From positions 248,001-312,000 of the forward strand of contig NZ_FUZE01000001.1 in the NCBI RefSeq assembly GCF_900168205.1: 64,000 bases of DNA. Direction: 5' to 3'. The notes beneath the pieces were generated by a model. It searched no databases and was not told the DNA's origin. It worked only from the letters and a program-made list of their open reading frames with translations. Of this stretch, positions 8,444-17,001 are shown one piece after another. This DNA is from Chryseobacterium balustinum. GTDB taxonomy: Bacteria; Bacteroidota; Bacteroidia; Flavobacteriales; Weeksellaceae. The translations under genes were made by a program, and so were the position numbers. Numbering within the stretch: the stretch's first letter is position 1; every line of letters starts with the position of its first letter.

Positions 8444-9304
8444 CTATCTTAAAAGTTGACTAAAAGTGTCGCCTTGTTTAATGTCTCCGGAATTATATCC
8501 TTTCATAAACCATTCTTTTCGCTGTGCCGAAGAACCGTGGGTAAAGCTTTCCTGATTCACATATCCTTGTGATCTTTTCTGGATATTATCGTCACCAACT
8601 GCTTCAGCAGCATTCATCGCAGATTCTAAATCTCCGGGTTCAATAAATGATTTTTCTCTGTCACCTGTAACTCTAGACCAAAGTCCGGCATAAAAATCTG
8701 CCTGAAGTTCAGTTGCTACAGAGATTTGATTAAGCTGAGCCTCAGAATATCTTCCGCTTCGTCTTGCTTTATCGGTTTCGTTTAAGGTTCCTAAAAGATT
8801 TTGTACATGATGTCCCATTTCATGAGCCATTACATAAGCTACCGTAAATTCGGTTACTCTAGCGCCAAATTTTTGCTGAAGCTCATTAAAGAAACTCATA
8901 TCCATATAAACAGACTGATCTGTCGGACAATAAAACGGACCCATTGCAGATTGTGCCAATCCACATCCGGAATCTGTGTTGGTTCTAAATAAAACTACTC
9001 TTGCCGGTTGATATTTAGCGCCATTTTCGGCGAAAATTTTCGTCCAGGTTTCTTCGTTTTCGGCGGTAATCATTTCGATCATCTCACCAATTTTTTTGTC
9101 AGCTTCTGTAAGCTCTCTTTGCTCAGTTTGAGCTCCTGAATTTGAAACTCCTGAAGAAAGAATTGCAGAAGGATCACCACCCAAGAAAAATACAATAGCA
9201 GCGATAATTAATGTACCTAATCCGCCACCAACAATAGCGCCACCGCTACCGCCCGAAGCACGCCTGTCGTCTACATTTGTACTTCTGTCTTCAGTCCATT
9301 TCAT
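8444..9304 (-). CDS. Neutral zinc metallopeptidase, YpfJ/KPN_02809 family
   Basis: A 286-residue membrane-anchored protein. A short charged N-terminus (KWTEDRSTNVDDRR) and a glycine linker precede one membrane segment at about residues 26-42. The domain that follows carries HEMGH at residues 161-165 (zinc ligands and catalytic Glu). A further acid region, ATELQADFYAGLW, probably supplies the third ligand. This is the Pfam zn_peptidase fold; natural substrates are not known. The N-terminal signature and length fit the family. Convergent with GLPGLI, divergent from the lipoprotein gene at 9371. Confidence 0.9.
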   Translation of the reverse strand: MKWTEDRSTNVDDRRASGGSGGAIVGGGLGTLIIAAIVFFLGGDPSAILSSGVSNSGAQTEQRELTEADKKIGEMIEMITAENEETWTKIFAENGAKYQPARVVLFRTNTDSGCGLAQSAMGPFYCPTDQSVYMDMSFFNELQQKFGARVTEFTVAYVMAHEMGHHVQNLLGTLNETDKARRSGRYSEAQLNQISVATELQADFYAGLWSRVTGDREKSFIEPGDLESAMNAAEAVGDDNIQKRSQGYVNQESFTHGSSAQRKEWFMKGYNSGDIKQGDTFSQLLR

Positions 9305-9344
9305 ATTAAAGTAATTTTAAGAGTAAAGTTAAAATTTTAAATAA

Positions 9345-9352
9345 TATTTTTG
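9345..9352 (+). promoter_or_regulatory. Putative -7 box (TATTTTTG) of the lipoprotein/YgiB/YgiC-like cluster
   Basis: TATTTTTG ends 18 bases before the GTG at 9371, a spacing that supports the GTG as the start codon. Confidence 0.5.
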
Positions 9353-9370
9353 TGAAAAATTACAATTAAA

Positions 9371-9697
9371 GTGAGAAAAATTCAAATTGCTCTTTTGTTT
9401 TTTAGCTTAATGAATATTGCTGCCTGTAACGACAATGAACCCAAAGAAGATGAAGTGAGAAATGTTGATAAAAAATCGGCTATCGAAACTGAGCTTTCTG
9501 TACAGCATACTGATACGGCAGATGTTTTAGTAACAAAACACAAGATCTGGAAAAACAATAAACTCTTTAAAGAAATTATAAAAAGAGATACCATTCCTAG
9601 TTTGGGAGATACATTGCAGACTGTGGAAGACGAAGCCGGAAATGAGCATAACACGAAAGTGAAAAAGGATTACGAATTTTATATAACCGTTCAGTAA
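9371..9697 (+). CDS. Small lipoprotein, unknown function
   Basis: A 108-residue protein read from a GTG start. The start is chosen because MRKIQIALLFFSLMNIAAC makes a good lipoprotein signal with the lipid-modified Cys at residue 19. The mature part is acidic then basic and contains HTDTADVLVTKHKIWKN. I do not recognise a family. Its stop codon overlaps the ATG of the next gene (TAATG), so the two are translationally coupled and belong with the YgiC-like gene downstream. Confidence 0.65.
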   Translation: MRKIQIALLFFSLMNIAACNDNEPKEDEVRNVDKKSAIETELSVQHTDTADVLVTKHKIWKNNKLFKEIIKRDTIPSLGDTLQTVEDEAGNEHNTKVKKDYEFYITVQ

Positions 9698-10029
9698 TGA
9701 AAAAGTCTAGTTCTATAAAATTGCTTTTCGTTACCGGAATTCTTGCTGCCTGCTCTCAGGAAAAGCCAAAGAATCAATGGGATAAAGAGAAAAAAGTTTA
9801 TATGAGATCAGATACTACTGCATCTTATTCCAGATCGCATGGTTTTATGACTGGTTTTTTATTGTATCATGCATTCCGACCATATGGTGCATACAGCAAT
9901 GGAGCTTATCAAAAAGCGGGATATTACAGTGATGCAATCAGTACAAAATCGAATATAGGAAGAAGCTCTTATAAAGGAAATGTGGTGAGAGGAGGATTGG
10001 GCAAAAGTGGTTTCAGGGCATCATCATAA
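9697..10029 (+). CDS. YgiB-like lipoprotein
   Basis: A 110-residue lipoprotein with signal and lipobox in LLFVTGILAACS (Cys at residue 19). The mature protein is rich in Tyr, Ser and Gly, with a central FMTGFLLYHAF segment and a C-terminal NVVRGGLGKSGFRASS. Layout and ending resemble E. coli YgiB (DUF1190), which ends in a similar RGGFG motif, although this protein is half the length. The neighbour at 10117 is a YgiC-type enzyme, and ygiB-ygiC is a known gene pair, which supports the assignment. The role is unknown. It overlaps the upstream lipoprotein gene by one base. Confidence 0.65.
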   Translation: MKKSSSIKLLFVTGILAACSQEKPKNQWDKEKKVYMRSDTTASYSRSHGFMTGFLLYHAFRPYGAYSNGAYQKAGYYSDAISTKSNIGRSSYKGNVVRGGLGKSGFRASS

Positions 10030-10116
10030 ATTATGAAATTGCCATGACTTGGAAATACTAATACTAAAGAAGGTTCAGCAATCGCATATGACCTTTGAAA
10101 ACAATACAATTTTCAT

Positions 10117-11277
10117 ATGAAAAGAATACAATCACAATTCCGAAAAAATTGGGAGCATAAACTTGAAAACCTTGGTTTTGGTTACCATTCTTTAGAAGGT
10201 CTTTACTGGGACGAGAGCCATTATTACGAGTTTTCATCAGAAGAAATTAACAAAATAGAAAACGCAACTACCGAATTATGGCAGATGTGCCTTCAGGCTG
10301 TAGATTTTATTATTGAAAAAAATCTTTGGGACAAGTTCAATATTCCAGAATCGTTTAGAAATTATATTACTACAAGCTGGGAAGAAGATCATCCTTCCAT
10401 TTATGGGAGATTTGATTTTGGTTTTGATGGTGAAAATTTAAAGCTGCTAGAGTTCAACGCAGACACGCCGACCTCTTTATACGAAGCTTCAGTTATTCAA
10501 TGGTATTGGCTGCAGGAAATGTTTCCATACAAAGATCAGTTCAATTCTATTCATGAAAAATTGGTAGATTATTGGACGTATCTTAAAAAATACATGAATC
10601 CTCATTACATCTATTTTGCTTCATTAACGAATATTGAAGACGTAACCAATGTGGAATATTTACGCGACTGTGCTACACAAGCAGGTTTCGAAACAGAATT
10701 TATTCCCATTCAGGATATTGGTTGGGCAGAAGATATTGAAGAATTCATTGCCGGAGACAAAACCATTATGGAATATATTTTTAAACTATATCCTTACGAA
10801 TGGATTCTGGAAGACGGTTTTGGTGAGAAATTAATCCGGAATAACTTCAGATCTCAATGGATAGAGCCTGCCTGGAAAATTCTTCTTTCCTCAAAAGCTA
10901 TTTTACCAATTCTTTGGGAATTATTTCCTAATCATACGTATTTGCTGGAATGTTATTTTGAACCAAAGCATTTGAAAGATTTTGTTAAAAAACCCATCTA
11001 TTCAAGAGAAGGAGCTAACGTAAGTTTATTTAAAAATAATGTTGCGATAGAAGAAAGTAGCGGCGATTACGGCAAAGAAGGTTTTATTTATCAGCAATTA
11101 TTTGAGCTTTCCAATTTCGATGGAAATTATCCTGTCATTGGAAGTTGGGTAATCGGGCAAGAATCTGCAGGAATTGGAATCAGAGAAAGTGTACATTTGA
11201 TTACCAATAACCAGAGTAGGTTTATTCCTCATTTGATAGATTCAAATAAAATTTACATACAAGAAAAGGAGCTGTAA
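10117..11277 (+). CDS. Glutathionylspermidine synthase family ATP-grasp protein (YgiC-like)
   Basis: A 386-residue cytoplasmic protein of the same length as E. coli YgiC. It matches the C-terminal synthetase part of glutathionylspermidine synthase: EGLYWDESHYYEFS near the start, then YGRFDFGFDGENLKLLEFNADTP with the conserved Glu/Asn/Asp, and late IYSREGANVSL and GKEGFIYQQLF segments typical of an ATP-grasp nucleotide site. The N-terminal amidase domain of true GspSA is absent. It probably joins an amine and a carboxylate with ATP; the substrate is unknown. It follows two lipoprotein genes and ends in a terminator that overlaps its own last codons. Confidence 0.85.
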   Translation: MKRIQSQFRKNWEHKLENLGFGYHSLEGLYWDESHYYEFSSEEINKIENATTELWQMCLQAVDFIIEKNLWDKFNIPESFRNYITTSWEEDHPSIYGRFDFGFDGENLKLLEFNADTPTSLYEASVIQWYWLQEMFPYKDQFNSIHEKLVDYWTYLKKYMNPHYIYFASLTNIEDVTNVEYLRDCATQAGFETEFIPIQDIGWAEDIEEFIAGDKTIMEYIFKLYPYEWILEDGFGEKLIRNNFRSQWIEPAWKILLSSKAILPILWELFPNHTYLLECYFEPKHLKDFVKKPIYSREGANVSLFKNNVAIEESSGDYGKEGFIYQQLFELSNFDGNYPVIGSWVIGQESAGIGIRESVHLITNNQSRFIPHLIDSNKIYIQEKEL

Positions 11278-11292
11278 AAAGCTCCTTTTTTT
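11264..11292 (+). terminator. Terminator overlapping the end of the YgiC-like gene
   Basis: Stem AAAAGGAGC (11264-11272) pairs with GCTCCTTTT (11281-11289) and continues into T's. The stop codon lies in the loop. Confidence 0.8.
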
Positions 11293-11312
11293 TATTTCAA
11301 TAGATTCAGATT

Positions 11313-11828
11313 TTAATTTCCGAAACCGATATTTCCTTTTTTATCAGAAAGATTTCTTTTAAAATTGATCATGCTTAAAGCAGTTACTGCTGCTTCAACG
11401 CCTTTATTTCCTAAATCACCACCACTTCTTGCAATTGATTGCTCTTTTGTGTCATCTGTCAAAACACAGAAAATCGTTGGGGTATCGGTTAAAATATTAC
11501 AGTCTTTAATTCCTTGTGCCACTGCATCGCAAACGAAATCAAAATGTGGAGTTTCTCCTCTGATGACGCATCCGATGGCAATTACCGCATCAAATTTTCG
11601 CTCTTTGCAAAGCTGCATGCTTGCGTAATTTAATTCAAAAGCTCCCGGAACGGAAAACTGTGTTATATTTTCAGCTTTTACGCCTTCTTTTTCAAGGATT
11701 TCTAAAGCTGCATCGCGTAGATTGTAAGTTACAAAGTCATTCCACTCAGAAAAAACAATGCCGATAGAAAAATCTTCGGCATTGGTTATATTAAGTGGCT
11801 TGTAATCTGAAAGATTAACTGTTGCCAT
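11313..11828 (-). CDS. ribH: 6,7-dimethyl-8-ribityllumazine synthase
   Basis: A 171-residue lumazine synthase, the penultimate step of riboflavin synthesis: it condenses 5-amino-6-ribitylaminouracil with dihydroxybutanone phosphate. The family motifs are in order: FSEWNDFVT (substrate ring binding), VPGAFELNYA, AIGCVIRGETPHFDFVCDAVAQG with the catalytic His, then DTPTIFCVLTDDTKEQ and the ARSGGDLGNKG segment. Length fits the icosahedral form. It lies 3 bases after a TPR membrane protein gene, so the two are co-transcribed; no other rib gene is near. I see no FMN riboswitch upstream. Confidence 0.96.
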   Translation of the reverse strand: MATVNLSDYKPLNITNAEDFSIGIVFSEWNDFVTYNLRDAALEILEKEGVKAENITQFSVPGAFELNYASMQLCKERKFDAVIAIGCVIRGETPHFDFVCDAVAQGIKDCNILTDTPTIFCVLTDDTKEQSIARSGGDLGNKGVEAAVTALSMINFKRNLSDKKGNIGFGN

Positions 11829-11831
11829 GTT

Positions 11832-12542
11832 TTAATTTAAATATTTAGCCATTTCTATATAAGAATCAGACATTCCGTTGTCGTAGTCCTGATATTTTTC
11901 GTCGATCGTTGCAAAGTATTTTTTAGCTTCTGCATTTTTCTTCATACCTAAAGCTACAATCCCTGCTTTTCTTGTAAAATAATAAGAAGTATAAGGATCA
12001 TCAGATGCTGAAGCAGCTTTGTCTAATAATGCTAAAGCCTCGTCATTTTTATTAAGACCAGATTTTGCATCTGCCATTGCGCCAAACTTCATTGCCATCA
12101 ATGTTTTGTTATTAGACGAAAATTTGTCTAAAAGATCATGAGCTTCCTGAAATTTTCCTTCTTTTAATTTTAATAAACCTGCATTGTAAGCAGAAAGTTT
12201 ACCCACTTTTGTAGAAGAATATTCGTTATAAGTTCCTAAAAAACCAGGGTTCGCTGCAGATTTTCCACCTAAAGCTTCTTTATCTTTACCTTCAGTAAGG
12301 TTTTTTTGTGCTGCTAAATAAGTTTTTACAGCTTCAGCATTCTTTGGAGCTACCACAAATTGCTGGTATCCGAAAAAGCCTAAAACTCCCAAAACAACAA
12401 CCCCAAAAGCAATGCTTAATGGTTTCTGATATTTTTCTAGGAGTCTTTCTGTGTTTAAAGCCTCTCTGTCAAGGTCTTTAAAGAATTCTACTGTTTCTTT
12501 ACCTTCTTGCTCATTTGGAGCATTTTTTCCCAATTTTGCCAT
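11832..12542 (-). CDS. TPR-repeat membrane protein (YfgM-like architecture)
   Basis: A 236-residue protein. It has a charged N-terminus, one membrane segment (about residues 43-65, PLSIAFGVVVLGVLGFFGYQ) and an extracytoplasmic helical part with TPR-like repeats such as GLLKLKEGKFQEAHDLL and DEALALLDKAAS. The topology and length resemble the YfgM/TPR_21 type of inner-membrane chaperone-like proteins, but sequence similarity is only architectural. It precedes ribH by 3 bases and has the best-formed promoter in this region. Confidence 0.75.
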   Translation of the reverse strand: MAKLGKNAPNEQEGKETVEFFKDLDREALNTERLLEKYQKPLSIAFGVVVLGVLGFFGYQQFVVAPKNAEAVKTYLAAQKNLTEGKDKEALGGKSAANPGFLGTYNEYSSTKVGKLSAYNAGLLKLKEGKFQEAHDLLDKFSSNNKTLMAMKFGAMADAKSGLNKNDEALALLDKAASASDDPYTSYYFTRKAGIVALGMKKNAEAKKYFATIDEKYQDYDNGMSDSYIEMAKYLN

Positions 12543-12564
12543 AAATTCTTAAAAAATTGAATTG

Positions 12565-12595
12565 CAAATTTAATTGTTTCTGAGTGATTTACAAA
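12565..12595 (-). promoter_or_regulatory. Promoter of the TPR-ribH operon
   Basis: On the minus strand TTTG (12592-12595), a 19-base spacer and TAAATTTG (12565-12572) match the full Bacteroidota consensus, 22 bases before the ATG. Confidence 0.7.
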
Positions 12596-12702
12596 ATCTT
12601 TATCTGTATTATTAATAAAAGAGAATGAAAGACTTGTAAATATTGTGAATTGTTAATAGAGAATTGTTATTTTTTGATTTATTTGAACTCTCTTTACTAA
12701 AT

Positions 12703-13239
12703 TTAATATTCTAACGTGTGATAGATTTTTGCGTTGAATTTCTTCAGTCTTTCGTCGCCTTTCAAATCTTTTAAACCGATTAAAAAACTGAACTGAACGA
12801 CTTCTGCACCTTGCTTTTCTACCAGTTTTGCTGCTGCTTCCGTTGTTCCGCCGGTTGCCAAAAGATCATCATGAATTAAAATACGTTGACCTTTTTTTAT
12901 TTGTCCTTCTCTGGTTTCTATTTCTGCGCTTCCATATTCCAAATCGTATTTTTCTGAAATAATAGGTGGCGGAAGTTTCCCTTTTTTTCTGATCAAAATA
13001 AATGGTACTTCTAAAGCTACTGCGATTGCAATCCCAAAAAGATAACCCCGGCTTTCAATTCCGCAAACAGCATCTACCTTTCCTTTACTGAATTTTACCA
13101 AATCTTCGATTACTTCTTCATATAGCTTAGGATCAAGAAAAATCGGTGAAATATCTTTAAACTGAATTCCCGGAATTGGAAAATCAGGGACGCTTTCTAT
13201 GGTTTCTTCCAGTTTTCTGATGAGTTCCTGAGATGCCAT
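12703..13239 (-). CDS. apt: Adenine phosphoribosyltransferase
   Basis: A 178-residue type I phosphoribosyltransferase for purine salvage: adenine plus PRPP gives AMP. Motifs are the N-terminal FPIPGIQFKDISPIF hallmark of APRT, GIESRGYLFG, the flexible-loop region RKKGKLPPP, and the PRPP loop ILIHDDLLATGGTT. Length is normal. It lies 2 bases downstream of a lipoprotein gene, so both are likely on one transcript, and is followed by 160 bases without a gene. Confidence 0.97.
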   Translation of the reverse strand: MASQELIRKLEETIESVPDFPIPGIQFKDISPIFLDPKLYEEVIEDLVKFSKGKVDAVCGIESRGYLFGIAIAVALEVPFILIRKKGKLPPPIISEKYDLEYGSAEIETREGQIKKGQRILIHDDLLATGGTTEAAAKLVEKQGAEVVQFSFLIGLKDLKGDERLKKFNAKIYHTLEY

Positions 13240-13241
13240 GT

Positions 13242-14432
13242 TTAAGGATTGATTTTATAACTTGAGATTTTCCACTCTCCGTTTACATTTTTAAGACCGA
13301 AAGTGGCCTTCAAAGATGTTGTTCTTCCGTTTTTATCGGTCACATCGTACGTTGCATTAACACTTGATGAATTGGTACTTGTTCCGTTTATTGAAATGTT
13401 TTTAACACTTACATTTTTAATAGCTCCAAAACCTGAAGTAGGATTTGAGAACGATTCATAAGATCCCCAACTTGGATTGCTTGACGAATCGAAAGCTGCT
13501 TTTAAATTTTGAGAACTTACATTATTTAAAAACTTACTTACTGTGTTTTTAGGATCTGCAGTCGGTTGTTTCGGCTGAGTCGGAGTGACTGTCGCTGGAT
13601 CTGTACCTGTTGTAGGCGGAGTTGTAGGGTTATTAGGATCAATTACCGCACTTGGATCTTGGTCAATCATCGTAGAATCCGTTTTAGGTACTTCGGGAAC
13701 TTTTAAAGCTGAAGGATTTACATCTAAACCAATTTTCGACATTTTGAAAGTCTTCGCTGTGGTTTTTACAGAAACTGTAATGTCAATTTTATTGTCAACA
13801 ATTTTTGAAGCCAACAATGATGAAAATTTAAGATGAAAACCTTTAAAATTATTATCCTGCATTAGATTTTTAGCAGTTGAAAGTTTTACTCCGTTGCTGA
13901 AAACTTCTAAAGTTGTTTCTAAACCAGCACCTGTAAACGCAATAGGATTTCCTGCATTATCAACTAATCTTGGAATAATTTGCATTGCTGTTGGGCCATT
14001 TCCTGTGTCTCCTGAAAGTTGGGTAAGGATGCTTAATGAGCTTGCTCTTACATCATTCGGATCACTTTCTTTAGCTGTTTCATCGCCGAAGATATTCATT
14101 TCTCCTAATGATGGTGGAGCTGTACTTGCCCATTCTATACCGTTTTGCTGCGCAACCTGATCTGCCAAAGATAATATCTCGGGTACTTTTTTGCCGTTGA
14201 TTAACTCGCCCAATGCTTTCAATTCGTTTACATCACCTTCTGCTTCTACGCCGAAAGTTTTAAGAATATAAAGCGCTTCATTAAATTTAATCTGCTTAAT
14301 GGTGGTAAGACCAGACGCCATATCGTTGATACTCGACTGTAAAGTCTGCGTCGTAGTTGCATCTACGTGATCTTTTTTGCATGCTGTGAAAAGCAACAAG
14401 CTGAAGATGAGTAGCAAAGAAAACTTTTTCAT
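13242..14432 (-). CDS. Lipoprotein with C-terminal NTF2-like domain, unknown function
   Basis: A 396-residue lipoprotein: signal and lipobox in LLLFTACKK (Cys at residue 18). A helical N-terminal half (KQIKFNEALYILKTFGVEAEG) is followed by a beta-rich middle. A Pro/Thr-rich linker comes next (about residues 255-300; DPNNPTTPPTTGTDPATVTP). The C-terminal domain of about 95 residues has the pattern SKFLNNVSSQNLKAAF...VNGEWKISSYKINP, typical of DUF4878/NTF2-like lumazine-binding folds. Function is unknown. It is the first gene before apt. Confidence 0.7.
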   Translation of the reverse strand: MKKFSLLLIFSLLLFTACKKDHVDATTTQTLQSSINDMASGLTTIKQIKFNEALYILKTFGVEAEGDVNELKALGELINGKKVPEILSLADQVAQQNGIEWASTAPPSLGEMNIFGDETAKESDPNDVRASSLSILTQLSGDTGNGPTAMQIIPRLVDNAGNPIAFTGAGLETTLEVFSNGVKLSTAKNLMQDNNFKGFHLKFSSLLASKIVDNKIDITVSVKTTAKTFKMSKIGLDVNPSALKVPEVPKTDSTMIDQDPSAVIDPNNPTTPPTTGTDPATVTPTQPKQPTADPKNTVSKFLNNVSSQNLKAAFDSSSNPSWGSYESFSNPTSGFGAIKNVSVKNISINGTSTNSSSVNATYDVTDKNGRTTSLKATFGLKNVNGEWKISSYKINP

Positions 14433-14450
14433 TTTAATTATGGTTTATGG

Positions 14451-14458
14451 CAAATTTA
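14451..14458 (-). promoter_or_regulatory. Putative -7 box (TAAATTTG) of the lipoprotein-apt operon
   Basis: TAAATTTG on the minus strand ends 18 bases before the ATG at 14432; no convincing -33 element. Confidence 0.45.
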
Positions 14459-14484
14459 GTAAAACCTTTATTAAAACTGATTTT

Positions 14485-15504
14485 TTATTTTTTGTTTTCT
14501 TTTTCTTTTAAATCATCTTTGAAGAACGAAGAGAAAATTGCCTGCATATTTGGAAAAGAAGCATCCTTCCAGTAATTTGACTGGTAACTGCTGTTATTTT
14601 TATTGAATTTTACTTTTCCTTCCACATTATTATTATCACTGAAGTCTAGCTCTGTAGGATAAAAGTTTCTGTAAGCAATAATTTGATTATAGTTAGGCTC
14701 GCTTTTGTGCTTAAGCTTGATGAAAGCAATTTCATTAGACTCAAGAAAATCTCTTAATGTTTTTTTTGAATCTTTTTCATATGAATGATTAACGATACCC
14801 TTGATGTCATATATTCTGTAACCGAATAGTGCCAATTCTTTTTCCTGTAAAGCTTCGCCTGTAATTTCTATTTCGTCTTTCTTAGCACCTTTAAGCTCTT
14901 TGATTTTGGTGTTTTTAGATTTGTATTCTTCAATATTTCCTACATCCTTTAATTTTGGCAAATCTAAAAAGCTATTGTAATCCCAAGAACCGGTTTCTTT
15001 TTTTTCATTTTTAGCATCTTCCAGTCTGTAAATTCTGTACTGTTCTACATTAGCGCTTTTTAGTTTTTTAGTTTTATTATCGAAAACATAGGTGATCACG
15101 CCATCTGCATAACAATTAAGTTTACTGTTTAAGGTAACATAGGTGTTGAAATTACCTCTTACAAAAACATATTTTGCCGGTTTATTATTTTTAATAACAA
15201 CCATTTCGATATCTTTTACTCTGTCATTTAGTTTTACAACATCTTTATTAATTTCGTTAAATGACAAAGTAGCGATAGAAATGTTGTCATATACCAATTG
15301 AAATTTTTCTTGTTCCGGAGAAAGCGCTGATTTTTCAATTTTCCCATCAATATCTGATGTTGCCAGAATATTTCCATTTTTCCCAAATACCGAAACTTTA
15401 GGAAGTGGCGCATCCGTTTTTTCTGAAACGAAAGTAATGCTTTGCGCATTTAATACATTGAATAGAATGATCAACAGGAAGTTTAACAGATAAGTTTTTT
15501 TCAT
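14485..15504 (-). CDS. Exported protein with carboxypeptidase-regulatory-like N-terminus, unknown function
   Basis: A 339-residue exported protein with signal peptide MKKTYLLNFLLIILFNVLNAQ. Residues 22-75 (ITFVSEKTDAPLPKVSVFGKNGNILATSDIDGKI) look like the peptidase-associated beta-sandwich found at the start of many Bacteroidota surface proteins. The rest is rich in Lys and Asn with no motif I recognise, although LNSKLNCYADGVITYVF and FYPTELDFSDNN are of a type seen in related hypothetical proteins. Probably periplasmic or outer-membrane associated. It stands between the lipoprotein gene and the act operon terminator. Confidence 0.65.
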   Translation of the reverse strand: MKKTYLLNFLLIILFNVLNAQSITFVSEKTDAPLPKVSVFGKNGNILATSDIDGKIEKSALSPEQEKFQLVYDNISIATLSFNEINKDVVKLNDRVKDIEMVVIKNNKPAKYVFVRGNFNTYVTLNSKLNCYADGVITYVFDNKTKKLKSANVEQYRIYRLEDAKNEKKETGSWDYNSFLDLPKLKDVGNIEEYKSKNTKIKELKGAKKDEIEITGEALQEKELALFGYRIYDIKGIVNHSYEKDSKKTLRDFLESNEIAFIKLKHKSEPNYNQIIAYRNFYPTELDFSDNNNVEGKVKFNKNNSSYQSNYWKDASFPNMQAIFSSFFKDDLKEKENKK

Positions 15505-15607
15505 AGTTTTTTATTTAGTTTAAAAGGTAAGGATAAAGTCTATTCTTATGACGAAATATTTTTGAAATGGTTGCCTGGCTTTTTAAATATCCAATCATTA
15601 TTGCAAA

Positions 15608-15638
15608 AAAAAGACTGATTATTAAAATCAGTCTTTTT
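15608..15638 (-). terminator. Terminator of the act operon
   Basis: A stem of about 12 bp (AAAGACTGATT with complement AATCAGTCTTT) around a short AT loop. On the minus strand it ends in a run of eight T's directly after actF. Confidence 0.8.
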
Positions 15639-15661
15639 AAAATTTATTTTGTTACAAGTCC

Positions 15662-16993
15662 TTAGAAAGGATACTCATAAATTTCAGATTCGTGTAAGTA
15701 AGGGTTACCTGTAGGAATCAGTTTCAATTTAGCTAATGCTGAAAGCACTGTAAACATAAATAATCCAGCGATAAATAAAACAGCACCCAATATTAGTAAC
15801 AGAACTTCTGGAGTATTCCAGTAAGGTCCTACTGTTCCTGGCATTACCATATTGAAGTAATCTAAAAGGTGACCTAAAATTACCACAATTGCCATTATAG
15901 TTACTACTTTGTAGTTTCTCTTGATGCTGCTACTTACCAATACCAATAATGGTAATAAGAAGTTTACAACAAGCATAGGCAAGAAAGTAGGAGAGTAGTG
16001 CTCAAATCTTCCGAAGAAATAATTTACCTCTTCCGGGATGTTTGCATACCAATACAACATGAACTGTGCAAACCAAGTATAAGTCCAAAGCATACTTGTA
16101 GCAAAAAGGAAAACTCCTAAATCGTGCAAGTGATTGTCATTAAACTGTGGCAAGAAACCATTTTTCTTAAGATATACACTTAATAGAATGATTACCGCAA
16201 TACCACTTGAAAGACAGCTAACCATTGAATACCAAATATACATTGTAGAATACCAGTGAGGGTCAATAGACATCAACCAGTCCCAAGCCCAAGCTGCAGA
16301 AGCAAACCCGAAGAATGCGATATATCCTACTGCCCATCTGTAAAGGAACTGATACTCAACCAAAGATTTTGTATCATCTACTTTTTTAGACTGAGCTTTT
16401 AATTTCCAAGCAAAGAATGAAGCTCCAATTACGTAAATTAAAGTTCTGATTGCATAGAAAGGAATATTTAAGAATATTCTTTTTTCAAATAAGATCACAT
16501 CAAAGTGTGCAGATTCTGGATCTGTCAATTCCGGATCCATCCAGTGGAAAAGATGACCATTGTGTGTGATATTAAGAATCATAATGATAATTAATATAGC
16601 ACCACCCCAAGGAATATAAGAAGCAATAGCTTCCATTACTCTTGTGATAATAATTGGCCATCCTGCGTGAGCTGCGTGCTGAATACAGTAGAAAAACAAT
16701 ACTGCGCAACTTACTCCGAAGAAAAATACTGCTACAAAATGAAGTGAAGCTAATGGCTGATTATGAATCTGCAATTCTGCGTGCTCTAAATGAGCAGCGT
16801 GATCTTGAGGTCCTACCATTTCGCTTGAATGCGTAGGAGAATCATGACCTGCAGAATGCACTGCTTCCATCATGTGTTCTATTCTCTCTGTAGTAATTCC
16901 TTTATTTAAAAAGAAACCTGCAGCAAATAAAACTAAACCTACAACAAGAAGGATAATAGAAGTTGATTTTAATTTTGGTGAAAAACTATACAT
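15662..16993 (-). CDS. actF: Alternative complex III subunit ActF (quinol:cytochrome c oxidoreductase membrane subunit)
   Basis: A 443-residue polytopic membrane protein with about 10 hydrophobic segments. The N-terminal membrane segment is followed by a His-rich periplasmic loop (HSAGHDSPTHS, DHAAHLEHAE). Later segments include WAWDWLMSIDPHWYSTMYIWYSM, characteristic of the ActF/ActC family of quinone-site subunits in alternative complex III. It is the last gene of the actABCDEF operon. A terminator follows instead of the coxBA genes that accompany this operon in several relatives. It works in the inner membrane with ActC in quinol oxidation or proton transfer. Confidence 0.9.
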   Translation of the reverse strand: MYSFSPKLKSTSIILLVVGLVLFAAGFFLNKGITTERIEHMMEAVHSAGHDSPTHSSEMVGPQDHAAHLEHAELQIHNQPLASLHFVAVFFFGVSCAVLFFYCIQHAAHAGWPIIITRVMEAIASYIPWGGAILIIIMILNITHNGHLFHWMDPELTDPESAHFDVILFEKRIFLNIPFYAIRTLIYVIGASFFAWKLKAQSKKVDDTKSLVEYQFLYRWAVGYIAFFGFASAAWAWDWLMSIDPHWYSTMYIWYSMVSCLSSGIAVIILLSVYLKKNGFLPQFNDNHLHDLGVFLFATSMLWTYTWFAQFMLYWYANIPEEVNYFFGRFEHYSPTFLPMLVVNFLLPLLVLVSSSIKRNYKVVTIMAIVVILGHLLDYFNMVMPGTVGPYWNTPEVLLLILGAVLFIAGLFMFTVLSALAKLKLIPTGNPYLHESEIYEYPF

Positions 16994-17001
16994 TTCTTTT
17001 C

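Noticed and set aside
11829..11831. FMN riboswitch upstream of ribH
   Set aside because: Only 3 bases separate ribH from the upstream gene, and no conserved FMN aptamer strings are visible before the operon.
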